Shown: positions 49,230 to 60,200, counted from the stretch's first letter. The stretch: 64,000 nucleotides of DNA from Jiangella asiatica (GCF_004349065.1 NZ_SMKZ01000031.1:1-64000); one strand, 5' to 3'. Notes: generated from the letters alone by a model not told the origin. A program made the numbers and translations.

Positions 49230-49982
49230 GTGCCAACCGTCAACGCCGAACCGATGTCTCATGATTCCGGCGGCGAGCCGACCGCCGGACCGGTGACCGC
49301 CGCGAGCGACCGCCTCATCGCGACCGCTGCGACCCTGGACGACGCCGGCCTGACCGCCGCAAGTCTATGTCCGGGATGGACGCGCGCCCACGTCCTCACG
49401 CACGTCGCCCGCAACGCCGACGCGCTGACCAACCTGCTCACCTGGGCCCGCACCGGACGCGAGTCGCCCATGTACCCCAGCCGCGAGGCCCGCGACGCCG
49501 ACATCGAGGCCGGTGCCGACCGGTCGCTCGAGGACATCCTCGGCGACCTGCGGACCACGGCCGAACGCTTCGTCCGGGCCGTCATGGAGATGCCCGACGA
49601 CGGCTGGGAGCGCCAGGTCCGCCGTGGTCCAGGCGCCACCGGCGACCCTCTGCCCGGCCGGCGCGTCCTCTGGCTGCGACTGCGCGAGCTGGAGGTCCAC
49701 CACGTCGACCTCGACGCCGGCTACACCCCCGCCGACTGGCCGGACGCGTTCGTGCGGCGGGCCCTGGGCGAGACCGTGCGCGCGTTCACCCGCCGCGATG
49801 ACGTCCCACCCGTCACCCTGGACGTCGACGGCGTCGGCGTCGAGCACCTCGGCGCGGAGGCACCGGTCACCGTCAGCGGCTCCCCAGCGGCGCTGCTGGC
49901 CTGGCTGACCGGCCGCTCCCCCGGCTCCGACCTGCGCGTCGACCCCGCCGGCGGCCTGCCGGTGCTGCCGGCCTGGCTGTAG
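49230..49982 (+). CDS. Mycothiol-dependent maleylpyruvate isomerase-like protein
   Basis: 250-residue protein of the MDMPI/DinB superfamily. The signature [21 protein letters not shown] near residue 55 supplies one metal-binding histidine and [13 protein letters not shown] around residue 155 supplies others; the C-terminal MDMPI domain ends with the WLTGR segment. Such proteins use mycothiol as cofactor, fitting an actinobacterium. GTG 49230 lies 7 nt after TAGGTT, suggesting a leaderless mRNA; ATG 49254 is the alternative. Together with the MBL-fold gene 11 bp later it may act in thiol-dependent detoxification. Confidence 0.85.
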   Translation: MPTVNAEPMSHDSGGEPTAGPVTAASDRLIATAATLDDAGLTAASLCPGWTRAHVLTHVARNADALTNLLTWARTGRESPMYPSREARDADIEAGADRSLEDILGDLRTTAERFVRAVMEMPDDGWERQVRRGPGATGDPLPGRRVLWLRLRELEVHHVDLDAGYTPADWPDAFVRRALGETVRAFTRRDDVPPVTLDVDGVGVEHLGAEAPVTVSGSPAALLAWLTGRSPGSDLRVDPAGGLPVLPAWL

Positions 49983-49993
49983 CGGGAGGTGCC

Positions 49994-50653
49994 GTGGGCT
50001 CCTACACCGGACACGTGCGGCCGGGCGGGACCCCGGGTGTGCACGAGCTGGCTCACCTGATCATGACGAAGCTGTCCGTCGGCGGCTCCTGGGACAACAA
50101 CGTCTACCTGCTGCGCTGCCGCTACTCCGGCGACCAGCTCGTCGTCGACGCCGCCGCCGAGCCCGAACGCATCGTGGCCACCTGCGGCGACGGGCCCGTT
50201 CGGTACATCGTCACCACCCACAGGCACGCCGACCACTGGAGGGCGCTGTCCGCCGTCGCCGCCGGCACCGGCGCCACCACCGTGGCCCACGGTGACGACG
50301 CGCCCGCCATCGCCGTGCCCACGGCGCAGGAGGTGCGCGACGGCGACCTGCTGCGGTTCGGCGACGTCGAGCTCGAGGTGATCCACCTGGCCGGCCACAC
50401 ACCAGGCGGCATCGCCCTGCTCTACGACGACCCCACCGGCCCGCCGCACCTGTGGACCGGCGACTCCCTCTTCCCCGGAGGTGTGGGTAAGACGGGTTCG
50501 CCCGAGGAGTTCGCGTCACTGCTCGCCGAGGTCACACACAAGCTGTTCGACCGGCTGCCGGACGAAACCTGGGTGTACCCCGGCCACGGCGACGACACCA
50601 CCATCGGCCGCGAACGGCCGCACCTGGCGCAGTGGCGCGCCCGCGGCTGGTAA
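49994..50653 (+). CDS. MBL-fold metallohydrolase (glyoxalase II-like)
   Basis: 219-residue metallo-beta-lactamase fold hydrolase. The metal motif is THRHADHW (HxHxDH), with further ligands in HLAGHTPGGIAL, the bridging Asp in WTGDSLFPGG, and the final His in YPGHGDDTTI. This suits a glyoxalase II or thioester hydrolase. It follows the MDMPI-like gene by 11 bp, likely in one operon; a mycothiol thioester substrate is a reasonable guess but only inference. Confidence 0.9.
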   Translation: MGSYTGHVRPGGTPGVHELAHLIMTKLSVGGSWDNNVYLLRCRYSGDQLVVDAAAEPERIVATCGDGPVRYIVTTHRHADHWRALSAVAAGTGATTVAHGDDAPAIAVPTAQEVRDGDLLRFGDVELEVIHLAGHTPGGIALLYDDPTGPPHLWTGDSLFPGGVGKTGSPEEFASLLAEVTHKLFDRLPDETWVYPGHGDDTTIGRERPHLAQWRARGW

Positions 50654-50655
50654 GG

Positions 50656-50717
50656 CGCCCGAAAATGATCACGTTCACCACGACATCTCGTGTCGCACCA
50701 CCCTTGTAAGCCTGGTG
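50656..50717 (-). repeat. Family B repeat, copy 2
   Basis: Read on the minus strand this stretch closely follows the right half of the sufC-sufS element: both contain ggtgcgacacgagat, then tcgtg and tgaacgtgatcattt, with about five in six positions equal over roughly 60 bp. A 5-bp hairpin remains (cacca 50696-50700 with tggtg 50713-50717). The outer arm present in copy 1 is missing here. It lies 3 bp beyond the stop of the MBL-fold gene. Confidence 0.8.
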
Positions 50718-50815
50718 GAGCGTGGAGAATCCTGGTGCGGCGCGGCTCAGCTGCTCGCCGAAGCCGACATGAGCCACCACCGGCACCGGCCTTGAGCCGG
50801 TGCCGGCGGTGAGCG

Positions 50816-51958
50816 TCAGCGGCGATGGTCCTCCGCCGGCTCGCCGGCGCGCTCCGTGTCGCCGTCGCGACCGGCGGCGTCGGACTCGGCACCCGTGTCC
50901 TGAGTACCGTCGACGGCGGCCGGCTCGTCGGTGGTGGCGGCCGAAGCGTTGGCTCCGCCGCCCACGGCCTCGGCCTTGCGCTCGTCGCTGCGCGACTTGA
51001 GCAGGCTGGCCGCCGTCGTGACGAGCAGCGTTCCGACGATGACCGCCAGCGACAGCCAGATCGGCACCTCAGGGATGCCGTGCATCGGCTCGCCGCCGTT
51101 GATGAACGGCAGGTTGTTCTCGTGCAGGGCGTGGAGCACGAGCTTGACGCCGATGAACGCCAGGATGACCGCCAGCCCCGCGGACAGGTAGACCAGCCGT
51201 TCCAGCAGGCCGCCGATGAGGAAGTACAGCTGGCGCAGACCCATCAAGGCGAAGATGTTCGCGGTGAAGACGATGAACGCCTCCTGCGTCAGCCCGAAGA
51301 TGGCCGGGATCGAGTCGACGGCGAACAGGAGGTCGGCCGAGGCGATGGACAGGAAGACGATGACCATCGGCGTGTAGAGGCGCTTGCCCTCGACCTGGAT
51401 GCGCATCTTGATGCCGTGGTACTCCTGCGTCATCGGCAACACCCGCTGGGCCCGCCGGACGACCGCGTTCTCGTACTCGTCGTCGTGTTCCTCGTGGTGC
51501 ACCTGCTGGTTGGCCAGCCTGACCGCGGTGTAGATGAGGAACGCGCCGAACAGGTAGAACACCCAGGCGAACTGGTTGATCAACGCCGCGCCGAGCAGGA
51601 TGAAGACGCCACGCATCAGGATGGCCGTCAGGATGCCGAACATCAGCACCGACTGCTGGTACTGCCGGGGCACCCGGAACTGGGCCATGATGATGACGAA
51701 GATGAACAGGTTGTCGACGCTGAGGCTGTACTCCGTGAGCCAGCCGGCGAAGAACTCACCCGATGCCTGTCCATGACCGACGAACATCAGCACGATGCCG
51801 AACACGACGGCCAGGCCGACGTAGAACGACACCCAGAGCCCGGCCTCCTTCATGGACGGAGCATGCGGCCGGCGGGTGACGATCAGCAGATCGACGACGA
51901 GGAGCAGGGTCAGAACGACGAACGTTCCGACTTCGAACCAGACAGGCAGGTTCAACAC
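50816..51958 (-). CDS. TerC-family membrane protein (likely manganese exporter)
   Basis: 380-residue integral membrane protein with about nine transmembrane segments. The TerC hallmarks TEYSLSVDNLFIF and SIASADLLFAVDSIPAIFG supply conserved acidic residues in the membrane. Homologues (Alx/MntX/YkoY) protect against manganese. The C-terminal 60 residues are hydrophilic and acidic. The GTG at 51958 lies 11 nt after GGAGAGG. A yybP-ykoY riboswitch occupies the leader, so expression should rise with Mn2+, which strengthens the transporter call. Confidence 0.93.
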   Translation of the reverse strand: MLNLPVWFEVGTFVVLTLLLVVDLLIVTRRPHAPSMKEAGLWVSFYVGLAVVFGIVLMFVGHGQASGEFFAGWLTEYSLSVDNLFIFVIIMAQFRVPRQYQQSVLMFGILTAILMRGVFILLGAALINQFAWVFYLFGAFLIYTAVRLANQQVHHEEHDDEYENAVVRRAQRVLPMTQEYHGIKMRIQVEGKRLYTPMVIVFLSIASADLLFAVDSIPAIFGLTQEAFIVFTANIFALMGLRQLYFLIGGLLERLVYLSAGLAVILAFIGVKLVLHALHENNLPFINGGEPMHGIPEVPIWLSLAVIVGTLLVTTAASLLKSRSDERKAEAVGGGANASAATTDEPAAVDGTQDTGAESDAAGRDGDTERAGEPAEDHRR

Positions 51959-51969
51959 GAAGACAGAGT

Positions 51970-52134
51970 CCTCTCCGGTGAGCTGACCGCACAGCGGATG
52001 CTGCGCGCAACCGGAGGTCTCGTCCGCCCGGGATCACCGGGCCGGCGGCACCGGGAAGCCCCCCGGGTAGGGAGCATCCGTGATGACGATGCCACCGCGT
52101 CGGGAGTACTCCCCTCCACGCCGGACCCAGTATA
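51970..52134 (-). promoter_or_regulatory. yybP-ykoY (Mn2+) riboswitch with promoter and expression platform
   Basis: The leader RNA of terC has the yybP-ykoY pattern on the minus strand: GGAGGGGAGTACTCCC (52117 down to 52102), then a hairpin loop with ATCGTCATCACG, and the closing GAGACCTCC (52021-52013). P1 pairs GGAGG with CCTCC. The -10 TATACT is at 52134-52129. Downstream, CTCCGGT (52016-52010) can instead pair with ACCGGAG (51979-51973), which overlaps the ribosome site GGAGAGG (51976-51970). Ligand binding that holds P1 would therefore free the ribosome site and switch translation on. Confidence 0.82.
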
Positions 52135-52169
52135 TTTCACCGCCCCCCGGGGGGACGCAATCTCGCAGG

Positions 52170-52550
52170 TCACAGCCGGCCGTGGGGCGGTGCGGTGCCG
52201 CGCGACGGCCCCACAGCGGGGCGGTGGCGCTTGGGGAGCTTGGCGACCACGGTCTCGTAGGACTCGTCGATGGCCAGGCGGAGCTCGTCGTCCGGGATGG
52301 CGCCGCCGACGCGCAGGGTGTTCCACCCGGAGCGGCCGATGTAGGCCATGACGGTTGCGTCGTCCGGATACCGGGCCAGCCATTCGTCGGCATCGTCGCG
52401 GTCGCGGCCGCATTTGACGCCGATGCTCTGCTGGCTGGTGCCGAAGAAGGCGAAGATCTTGTCGCCCACCTTCGCGACGACGTCACCCTCCCAGGGCTCG
52501 TCGCGCCAGGCACCGGGCTTGGCCAGGCTGTAGGCCAGGAAGTCGGTCAT
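52170..52550 (-). CDS. MmcQ/YjbR-family protein
   Basis: 126-residue small protein of the MmcQ/YjbR double-wing fold. It runs FLAYSLAKPGAWRDEPWEGD, then KVGDKIFAFFG, VKCGRDRDDADEWLARYPD, GRSGWNTLRVGGAIPDDELR and the closing SYETVVAKLPKR, all typical. ATG 52550 gives the usual family start. The role is unknown, though DNA-binding or cyclic-nucleotide-like ligands have been proposed for relatives. It sits between uvrB and the terC riboswitch; its stop is about 35 bp from that promoter. Confidence 0.88.
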   Translation of the reverse strand: MTDFLAYSLAKPGAWRDEPWEGDVVAKVGDKIFAFFGTSQQSIGVKCGRDRDDADEWLARYPDDATVMAYIGRSGWNTLRVGGAIPDDELRLAIDESYETVVAKLPKRHRPAVGPSRGTAPPHGRL

Positions 52551-52659
52551 CGCCCTGCCCCGGCCGCCGCCGCCCCGCGCGCCCGTCCCCACACCCGGCA
52601 CAGCGCGCCCGGTCCCGGCGCACCAGAGCAAAGCGGACCCACGCCGAGCGCGCCCGGGC

Positions 52660-54795
<2,136 letters not shown>

Positions 54796-54839
54796 CGACA
54801 ACGTCCTCCTGGCGTCGACACGGCACCGCTACGCTGCAC

Positions 54840-56348
54840 GTGATCCCGCCCCCAGACTCGGAGCGCCTCATGGACGACGAGATCCGACGGTTCGCGACGA
54901 CGTTCCGCACCTTCCTCGATCAGGTGGTGCACCAGGTCGCACTGGACGGCGGCGACGGCGAGCCGCTCTTCGCAGCGCTCGAGGCCCACCTGGGCACCGA
55001 CCCTCGGCGGTTGCCCGTCGTCGTCGAACCACTCACCGTCTTCCGCTATGCCGATGCCGACATCGCCCTGGAAACCCTGGCGCAGCACCACGGCGGCCGT
55101 CGCCTCGCCGGTCTCGGCGGCGGCGAGCAGCGTCGGCACTCGTCGTTCGGAGAGATCGTGGAGCGTGCTGCGACCTTCGGTCGCTACCCGTTGGGCGCGG
55201 TCGACTACATCCGGCTCCCCACCGGTCCGGGCTCCAGCCGCAACGTGGTGTCCTTCGGGCTTCACCTCCTGCGCTATCGCGACACGCCGGTGGCCATCCT
55301 GCAGCGGGCCGTGCAGCGGCAGTTCGGCCGCGAGCGGCCGGAGCTCGAGGTCATGGCCGGCGACGACACAGTCGTATCGGCCTTGCTGGCCGAGGTCCGT
55401 CGCTTGATGGCCGAGCACAGCGTCCTGCGCGGCAAGGTGATCGCGCTCAACCCGTCGGAGTTCGGCCCGTCCTCCGAGGAGGTGACGTACCTGCCGCGTC
55501 CGGAGGTGCCCGCCGACCACGTCATCCTGCCGGACGGACTGCTCACCAGAATCGAGCGCCACCTCGTCGGCATGGACCGGCACCGTGACGTCCTGCGGGC
55601 GGCCGGTCAGCACCTCAAGCGCGGCATCCTGCTGTTCGGCCCGCCCGGCACCGGCAAGACCCACACCATCAACCATCTGATGTCGGCCAGCCCGGGCACC
55701 ACCGTCATCGTCCTCACCGGCCGCGCGTTCCGGCTGATCCAGGTGGCCGCCGAGACGGCGCGCGCACTGGCTCCCGCGGTGGTGGTCCTCGAGGACTGCG
55801 ATCTCATCGCGGAGGACCGAAGCCTCTCGCGCGGTCCGCAACCCCTGCTGTTCGAGATGCTCGACGCGCTCGACGGGCTGGCGGCCGACGCCGACGTGGC
55901 GTTCGTGCTGACCACCAACCGGCCCGACCTGCTCGAACCTGCTCTGGCGCAGCGGCCGGGTCGGGTGGACCTCGCGGTCGAGATCCCGCTGCCCGACCTC
56001 GAAGCCCGCCGCCGCCTCAATCGCCTCTACGCGCGCGACCTGCCGCTCAGCCCGGCAGCGCTGGACGCCGCGGCGGAGCACGCCGAGGGAACCACCGCGT
56101 CCTTCGCCAAGGAGCTGATCCGCCGTGCGGTCCTGGTCGCGGCCGAGCTGGGCTCCACCGTCAGCGACCAACACCTCGCCACGGTGCTGGACGAGCTGCT
56201 CAGCGACTCCGAGGCGCTGACGCGCAGCCTGCTCGGCAACAACCAGCCCGGCGACGGAGGCCCCGCGGGCCACACCGCCGCCTATCCCGGTGCCGGCAGC
56301 GCCGGTTCGACCGAGGTCCGTCGGATCACCCGCCGGGACTGCGACTGA
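54840..56348 (+). CDS. AAA-family ATPase with unique N-terminal domain
   Basis: 502-residue protein. Residues 1-230 have no family I recognise. The AAA core follows: Walker A GPPGTGKT at 267-274, Walker B VVVLEDCD at 314-321 (the ED form seen in BCS1-like AAA proteins), sensor 1 FVLTTNRPD, and an arginine-finger region in ALAQRPGRVDLAVEI. The C-terminal lid is helical. A GTG at 54840 is used; ATG 54870 is possible. It is divergent from uvrB and convergent with coaE. It may be a substrate-unfolding or remodelling ATPase; partner unknown. Confidence 0.85.
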   Translation: MIPPPDSERLMDDEIRRFATTFRTFLDQVVHQVALDGGDGEPLFAALEAHLGTDPRRLPVVVEPLTVFRYADADIALETLAQHHGGRRLAGLGGGEQRRHSSFGEIVERAATFGRYPLGAVDYIRLPTGPGSSRNVVSFGLHLLRYRDTPVAILQRAVQRQFGRERPELEVMAGDDTVVSALLAEVRRLMAEHSVLRGKVIALNPSEFGPSSEEVTYLPRPEVPADHVILPDGLLTRIERHLVGMDRHRDVLRAAGQHLKRGILLFGPPGTGKTHTINHLMSASPGTTVIVLTGRAFRLIQVAAETARALAPAVVVLEDCDLIAEDRSLSRGPQPLLFEMLDALDGLAADADVAFVLTTNRPDLLEPALAQRPGRVDLAVEIPLPDLEARRRLNRLYARDLPLSPAALDAAAEHAEGTTASFAKELIRRAVLVAAELGSTVSDQHLATVLDELLSDSEALTRSLLGNNQPGDGGPAGHTAAYPGAGSAGSTEVRRITRRDCD

Positions 56349-56355
56349 CGGACGC

Positions 56356-57534
56356 TCACGGCCGCCAGCCGGTGCGCTCTGCCCACTCCTCGGCCCGGGC
56401 GAGCGCCTCGTTGATCCACGGCGTCTTCGTCTGGGCGTAGACGTCGACGGAGTCGTGCGGCCGGGCCGCCAGCTCCCGCTTGAGCGCCGCGTACTCGTCG
56501 ACGGCGTCGGCGTGGGCCCGCAGCCAGTCGCGCAGCAGCAGGCCGTCGCGCCAGGCCGGCGACGACCGCTGACGGATATGGCAGTTCACGGCGCGGCCGG
56601 GGTCGGCGTTGCAGGCCATCGCCTTGTCGCGCTCGACGCCGTCGCGGTCGACGTCCCACCAGCGGTCCGGCGCCCGGACGAGGCCGGCCTCGACGAGGTC
56701 GTCGGCGACGGCGGCCGCCGTCGGCAGGTCCTCGACCACGACCTGCAGGTCGACGACGTCCTTCGCGGCCAGCCCGGGAACCGACGTCGAGCCGGTGTGG
56801 TCGACCCGCACCGCGCGGTCGCCGGCCGCCCGCCGGACCCGCTCGACCAGCCGCCGGCCCTGCTCGGCCCAGGTGGGGTCGGGGTCGGCGATGATCGCGT
56901 GCGCCGGCCGGGGTGCGCGCGTCCCCGCCCGCAGGTTGGCCGCGAACGGCCGCAGCCGCCGCTCCCACAGCCGGTCGACGACTGCGTACGTGGCCGCCAC
57001 GTCGCCGGAATTGTCGATCCACACGTCGGCGGCGGCGCGCCGCTGATCGTCGGTGGCCTGGGCACGGATGCGGGCCAGCGCATCCGTCTCAGTCATGCCG
57101 CGGTCGGCGACCAGCCGCCGCAGCCGTGTGTCCTCCGGTGCGTGCACGACCAGAACCAGCGGGAACCCGCTCGTGAGGCCGTTCTCGACCAACAGCGGGA
57201 TGTCCTCGACGACGACGGCGTTCGCGCCGGCCCGCGCCACGAGCTCCTGGCGGCGCCCCGCCACCAATGGGTGCACGATCGCGTTCAGCGCCCGCCGTCG
57301 TTCGTCGTCGGCGAAGACGATCTTGCCCAGCGCGGGTCGGTCCAAAGCGCCGTCCGGCGTCAGCACCTGCGCCCCGAACTCCGCCACGACGGCTTCCAGC
57401 CCTGGCGTGCCCCGCTCGACGACCTCGCGCGCGAGCACGTCAGCGTCGATGACCGTCGCGCCCCGCTCGGTCAACCGCCGCGCGACCACCGACTTGCCGG
57501 CTCCGATGCCGCCGGTCAGCCCGACTCTCAGCAC
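56356..57534 (-). CDS. coaE: Dephospho-CoA kinase fused to GrpB/UPF0157 domain
   Basis: 392-residue fusion. Residues 1-200 are CoaE, the last step of coenzyme A synthesis: P-loop GGIGAGKS at 8-15, ATVIDADVLAREVVERGTPG after it, and DIPLLVENGL in the core. Residues 215-392 are a GrpB/UPF0157 nucleotidyltransferase-like domain, with DHTGSTSVPGLAAKDVVDLQ carrying the GS-D-D pattern. The fusion is well known in actinobacteria. GTG 57534 gives the normal CoaE start. In mycobacteria the second domain influences folding or activity of the kinase. Confidence 0.94.
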   Translation of the reverse strand: MLRVGLTGGIGAGKSVVARRLTERGATVIDADVLAREVVERGTPGLEAVVAEFGAQVLTPDGALDRPALGKIVFADDERRRALNAIVHPLVAGRRQELVARAGANAVVVEDIPLLVENGLTSGFPLVLVVHAPEDTRLRRLVADRGMTETDALARIRAQATDDQRRAAADVWIDNSGDVAATYAVVDRLWERRLRPFAANLRAGTRAPRPAHAIIADPDPTWAEQGRRLVERVRRAAGDRAVRVDHTGSTSVPGLAAKDVVDLQVVVEDLPTAAAVADDLVEAGLVRAPDRWWDVDRDGVERDKAMACNADPGRAVNCHIRQRSSPAWRDGLLLRDWLRAHADAVDEYAALKRELAARPHDSVDVYAQTKTPWINEALARAEEWAERTGWRP

Positions 57535-57544
57535 GGAGGTGACC

Positions 57545-58243
57545 TTATCCGGTCGGCGTGGGGGTGGCGGAAGCACCGAGCAGGTGCGCGGCGAGGTCGA
57601 CCAGCACTACCGGCTCGGCCGCCGCCGGGACGACACCGTGCCGCAGCGTGATGACGTACGTGCGGACGTCGTCGGCGGCCACGAACGAGATGTCCTCGGC
57701 GTCGGACAGCAGGAAGCCGTCGCGGCCGGCGACCGGCTGCGCCTGCACGGTCCCACCGGCGGCCTGCGCGGCGTCGACGGTCGGGTCGATGCGGCCGGCC
57801 GCGGTCTCGGCGTCGACGTAGCCGCTGACGGAGATCTGCAGCGGCACCGGCGGCGGTGTCGGCGGCGCGCTCTGCCCCGGCGGCACCTCCGGCACGCCGT
57901 AGCTGCAGGTGAGCCGCCCAGTCCGGCCGGAGTCGGGCAGGAACTCGTCGTTGTAGACGCGGACCGTCTCGCCCTGCATGGGCGCCTGGAGGATCTGCGC
58001 GACCTCGCCGGCGCTGGCGAGGTCACCGCATTCCTCCGGGACGCCGGTGGTGGACCCGGGCGACGGGGTCGGGTCGCCGGCCTGCGTCGGGTCGCCCGTG
58101 CCGTCGGCCCCGGTGGACCCGCCCGGTGTCGGCACGACCGGCACCTCGGGGTCGTCGTCGTTGGAGCAGCCGGCCAGCAGGAGCATCAGCGGCACGGCCA
58201 CGGCCAGGGCGGCCGCCCGGTGGTGTCTGCTCGTCACGAGCAC
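57545..58243 (-). CDS. Secreted lipoprotein of unknown function
   Basis: 232-residue lipoprotein. A signal peptide with lipobox LLLAGCS ends around residue 25, followed by a Pro/Gly/Thr-rich linker and a globular domain from about residue 75 with two cysteines (ECGDLAS and LTCSYG) that could form a disulfide. The pattern resembles DUF3558-like actinobacterial lipoproteins. The start could be GTG 58243 or GTG 58237; there is no clear ribosome site. It lies 10 bp before coaE on the same strand. Confidence 0.75.
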   Translation of the reverse strand: MLVTSRHHRAAALAVAVPLMLLLAGCSNDDDPEVPVVPTPGGSTGADGTGDPTQAGDPTPSPGSTTGVPEECGDLASAGEVAQILQAPMQGETVRVYNDEFLPDSGRTGRLTCSYGVPEVPPGQSAPPTPPPVPLQISVSGYVDAETAAGRIDPTVDAAQAAGGTVQAQPVAGRDGFLLSDAEDISFVAADDVRTYVITLRHGVVPAAAEPVVLVDLAAHLLGASATPTPTG

Positions 58244-58342
58244 ACCGTAACGCCCGGCGCTGCCCCGATCACGCAGGCGAACCGGTGCCGCGACGCGCGG
58301 CGTCATGCCGTCGTCGTCCCGCTCTCCCCCATTGATCCGCGA

Positions 58343-58390
58343 CACCACCAGGCGTTCTCGCGCTCCACCAGGCTTGCAGGCATGGTGGAG
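58343..58390. repeat. Family B repeat, copy 3 (core hairpin)
   Basis: Contains the hairpin ctccacca / tggtggag (58363-58370 with 58383-58390) around ggcttgcaggca. The stretch caccaggcgttctcgcgctc followed by caccaggcttgcagg aligns with minus-strand copy 2 (caccaggattctccacgctc, then caccaggcttacaagg). It lacks the tgaacgtgatcattt tail. It sits between rpsA and the lipoprotein gene. Confidence 0.65.
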
Positions 58391-58489
58391 CACTCACAAT
58401 CCTCGTGATGAGGCGCCCGGTGACGGCCGGACCATGGGCAGCAGGGCGACGGCGAACCCCTTCACCGCGAGTGAGGCAGGGGAACGCGG

Positions 58490-58530
58490 AACGGCCCCGG
58501 TGCCGTCCTGTGGACGGGACCGGGGCCGTT
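58490..58530 (-). terminator. rpsA terminator hairpin
   Basis: aacggccccggt (58490-58501) pairs with accggggccgtt (58519-58530), and the inner ccgtcc with ggacgg extends the stem to about 18 bp with one mismatch and a 3-nt loop. It lies 28 bp after the rpsA stop. Very stable, without a U-tract. Confidence 0.8.
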
Positions 58531-58557
58531 GCCGTTCGTTCAGCTGCCGGCGGGACC

Positions 58558-60036
58558 TCAGTTGCCGGTGAGCTTCTCCCGCAGCGCCTGCAGCGCCTCG
58601 TCGGACGCCAGCGTGCCGGCGCCTTCCTCGGGCTGGGCGGAGGAGTACGAGGACGGGCTGTCGACCTTCGCCTCGGCGTCGGCCTCCTGCGCGTTCTCGA
58701 TCTGGGACTTGTGCGCCTCCCAGCGAGCGTGGGCCTCGGCGTACTGCCGCTCCCACTCCTCGCGCTGCTTCTCGTACCCTTCGAGCCAGTCGTTCGTCTC
58801 GGGGTCGAAGCCCTCGGGGTACTTGTAGTTGCCTTGGTCGTCGTAGTCGGCGGCCATGCCGTACAGCGTCGGGTCGAAGTGCTCGGCGACGTGCGCGGCG
58901 GTGTCGCCCTCGTTGGCCTGCTTCAGCGACAGCGAGATGCGGCGACGCTCGAGGTCGATGTCGATGACCTTGACCATCACGTCCTTGCCGACCGTGACGA
59001 CCTGCTCGGGCACCTCGACGTGGCGCTCGGCCAGCTCGGAGATGTGCACCAGGCCCTCGATGCCGTCCTCGACGCGGACGAACGCGCCGAACGGGACGAG
59101 CTTGGTGACCTTGCCGGGCACGATCTGGCCGATCTGGTGGATCCGGGCGAACTGCTGCCACGGGTCCTCGAGGGTGGCCTTGAGCGAGAGGGACACCCGC
59201 TCGCGGTCCATGTCGACGTCGAGCACCTCGACGGTGACCTCCTGGCCGACCTCGACCACCTCGGACGGGTGGTCGATGTGCTTCCAGGACAGCTCCGAGA
59301 CGTGCACCAGGCCGTCCACGCCACCGAGGTCGACGAACGCACCGAAGTTGACGATCGAGGAGACGACACCGGAGCGGATCTGGCCCTTCTGCAGCGTCTG
59401 CAGGAAGGTGGAGCGCACCTCCGACTGCGTCTGCTCCAGCCAGGCACGGCGGGACAGGACCACGTTGTTGCGGTTCTTGTCCAGCTCGATGATCTTGGCC
59501 TCGATCTCCTTGCCGACGTACGGCTGGAGGTCGCGGACCCGGCGCATCTCGACCAGCGACGCGGGAAGGAAGCCACGAAGACCGATGTCGAGGATGAGGC
59601 CGCCCTTGACGACCTCGATGACGGTGCCGGACACGACCCCGTCGGCCTCCTTGATCTCCTCGATCTTGCCCCAGGCGCGCTCGTACTGGGCGCGCTTCTT
59701 GGACAGGATCAGGCGTCCCTCCTTGTCCTCCTTCTGCAGGACGAGGGCCTCGACGTCGTCACCGACGGACACGACCTCGTTCGGGTCGACGTCGTGCTTG
59801 ATTGACAGCTCACGCGAGGGGATGACGCCCTCGGTCTTGTAGCCGATGTCGAGCAGGACTTCGTCCCGGTCGACCTTGACGACGGTACCGGAGACGATGT
59901 CGCCGTCATTGAAATACTTGATGGTCTCGTCGATCGCGGCGAGGAAGGCTTCCTCGGACCCGATGTCATTGACCGCGACCTGCGTGGTCCTGGGGGCCGT
60001 CGAGGTAGGCGTCTCGGCCTCGATGCTGCTCGTCAT
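58558..60036 (-). CDS. rpsA: 30S ribosomal protein S1
   Basis: 492-residue S1 with four S1/OB domains (about residues 40-110, 125-190, 210-280 and 295-365), each with the VxGxVxxxxxxGxxVxL type pattern, e.g. GVVSSIVNFGAFVDLGGVDG and GKVTKLVPFGAFVRVEDGIE. A long acidic, Trp/Glu-rich C-terminal tail follows, as in other actinobacteria. ATG 60036 is preferred, with GGAG 11 nt upstream. It brings mRNA to the ribosome. A leader of about 160 nt precedes it. Confidence 0.96.
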   Translation of the reverse strand: MTSSIEAETPTSTAPRTTQVAVNDIGSEEAFLAAIDETIKYFNDGDIVSGTVVKVDRDEVLLDIGYKTEGVIPSRELSIKHDVDPNEVVSVGDDVEALVLQKEDKEGRLILSKKRAQYERAWGKIEEIKEADGVVSGTVIEVVKGGLILDIGLRGFLPASLVEMRRVRDLQPYVGKEIEAKIIELDKNRNNVVLSRRAWLEQTQSEVRSTFLQTLQKGQIRSGVVSSIVNFGAFVDLGGVDGLVHVSELSWKHIDHPSEVVEVGQEVTVEVLDVDMDRERVSLSLKATLEDPWQQFARIHQIGQIVPGKVTKLVPFGAFVRVEDGIEGLVHISELAERHVEVPEQVVTVGKDVMVKVIDIDLERRRISLSLKQANEGDTAAHVAEHFDPTLYGMAADYDDQGNYKYPEGFDPETNDWLEGYEKQREEWERQYAEAHARWEAHKSQIENAQEADAEAKVDSPSSYSSAQPEEGAGTLASDEALQALREKLTGN

Positions 60037-60200
60037 GTGGAAGGGGACTCCGGACAAGGGTTGGTTCTAGCTCCATTGCGCCAGGACCCTTGGATCGCTG
60101 TGCCATCACCGACCAGGACCTGAATACCTGTGCCGCCATCCGACAGTAACGAGCGCGAGCCTGCTCCGTCCGAGGTCGCACAGGCCCACAGCGCACACAT

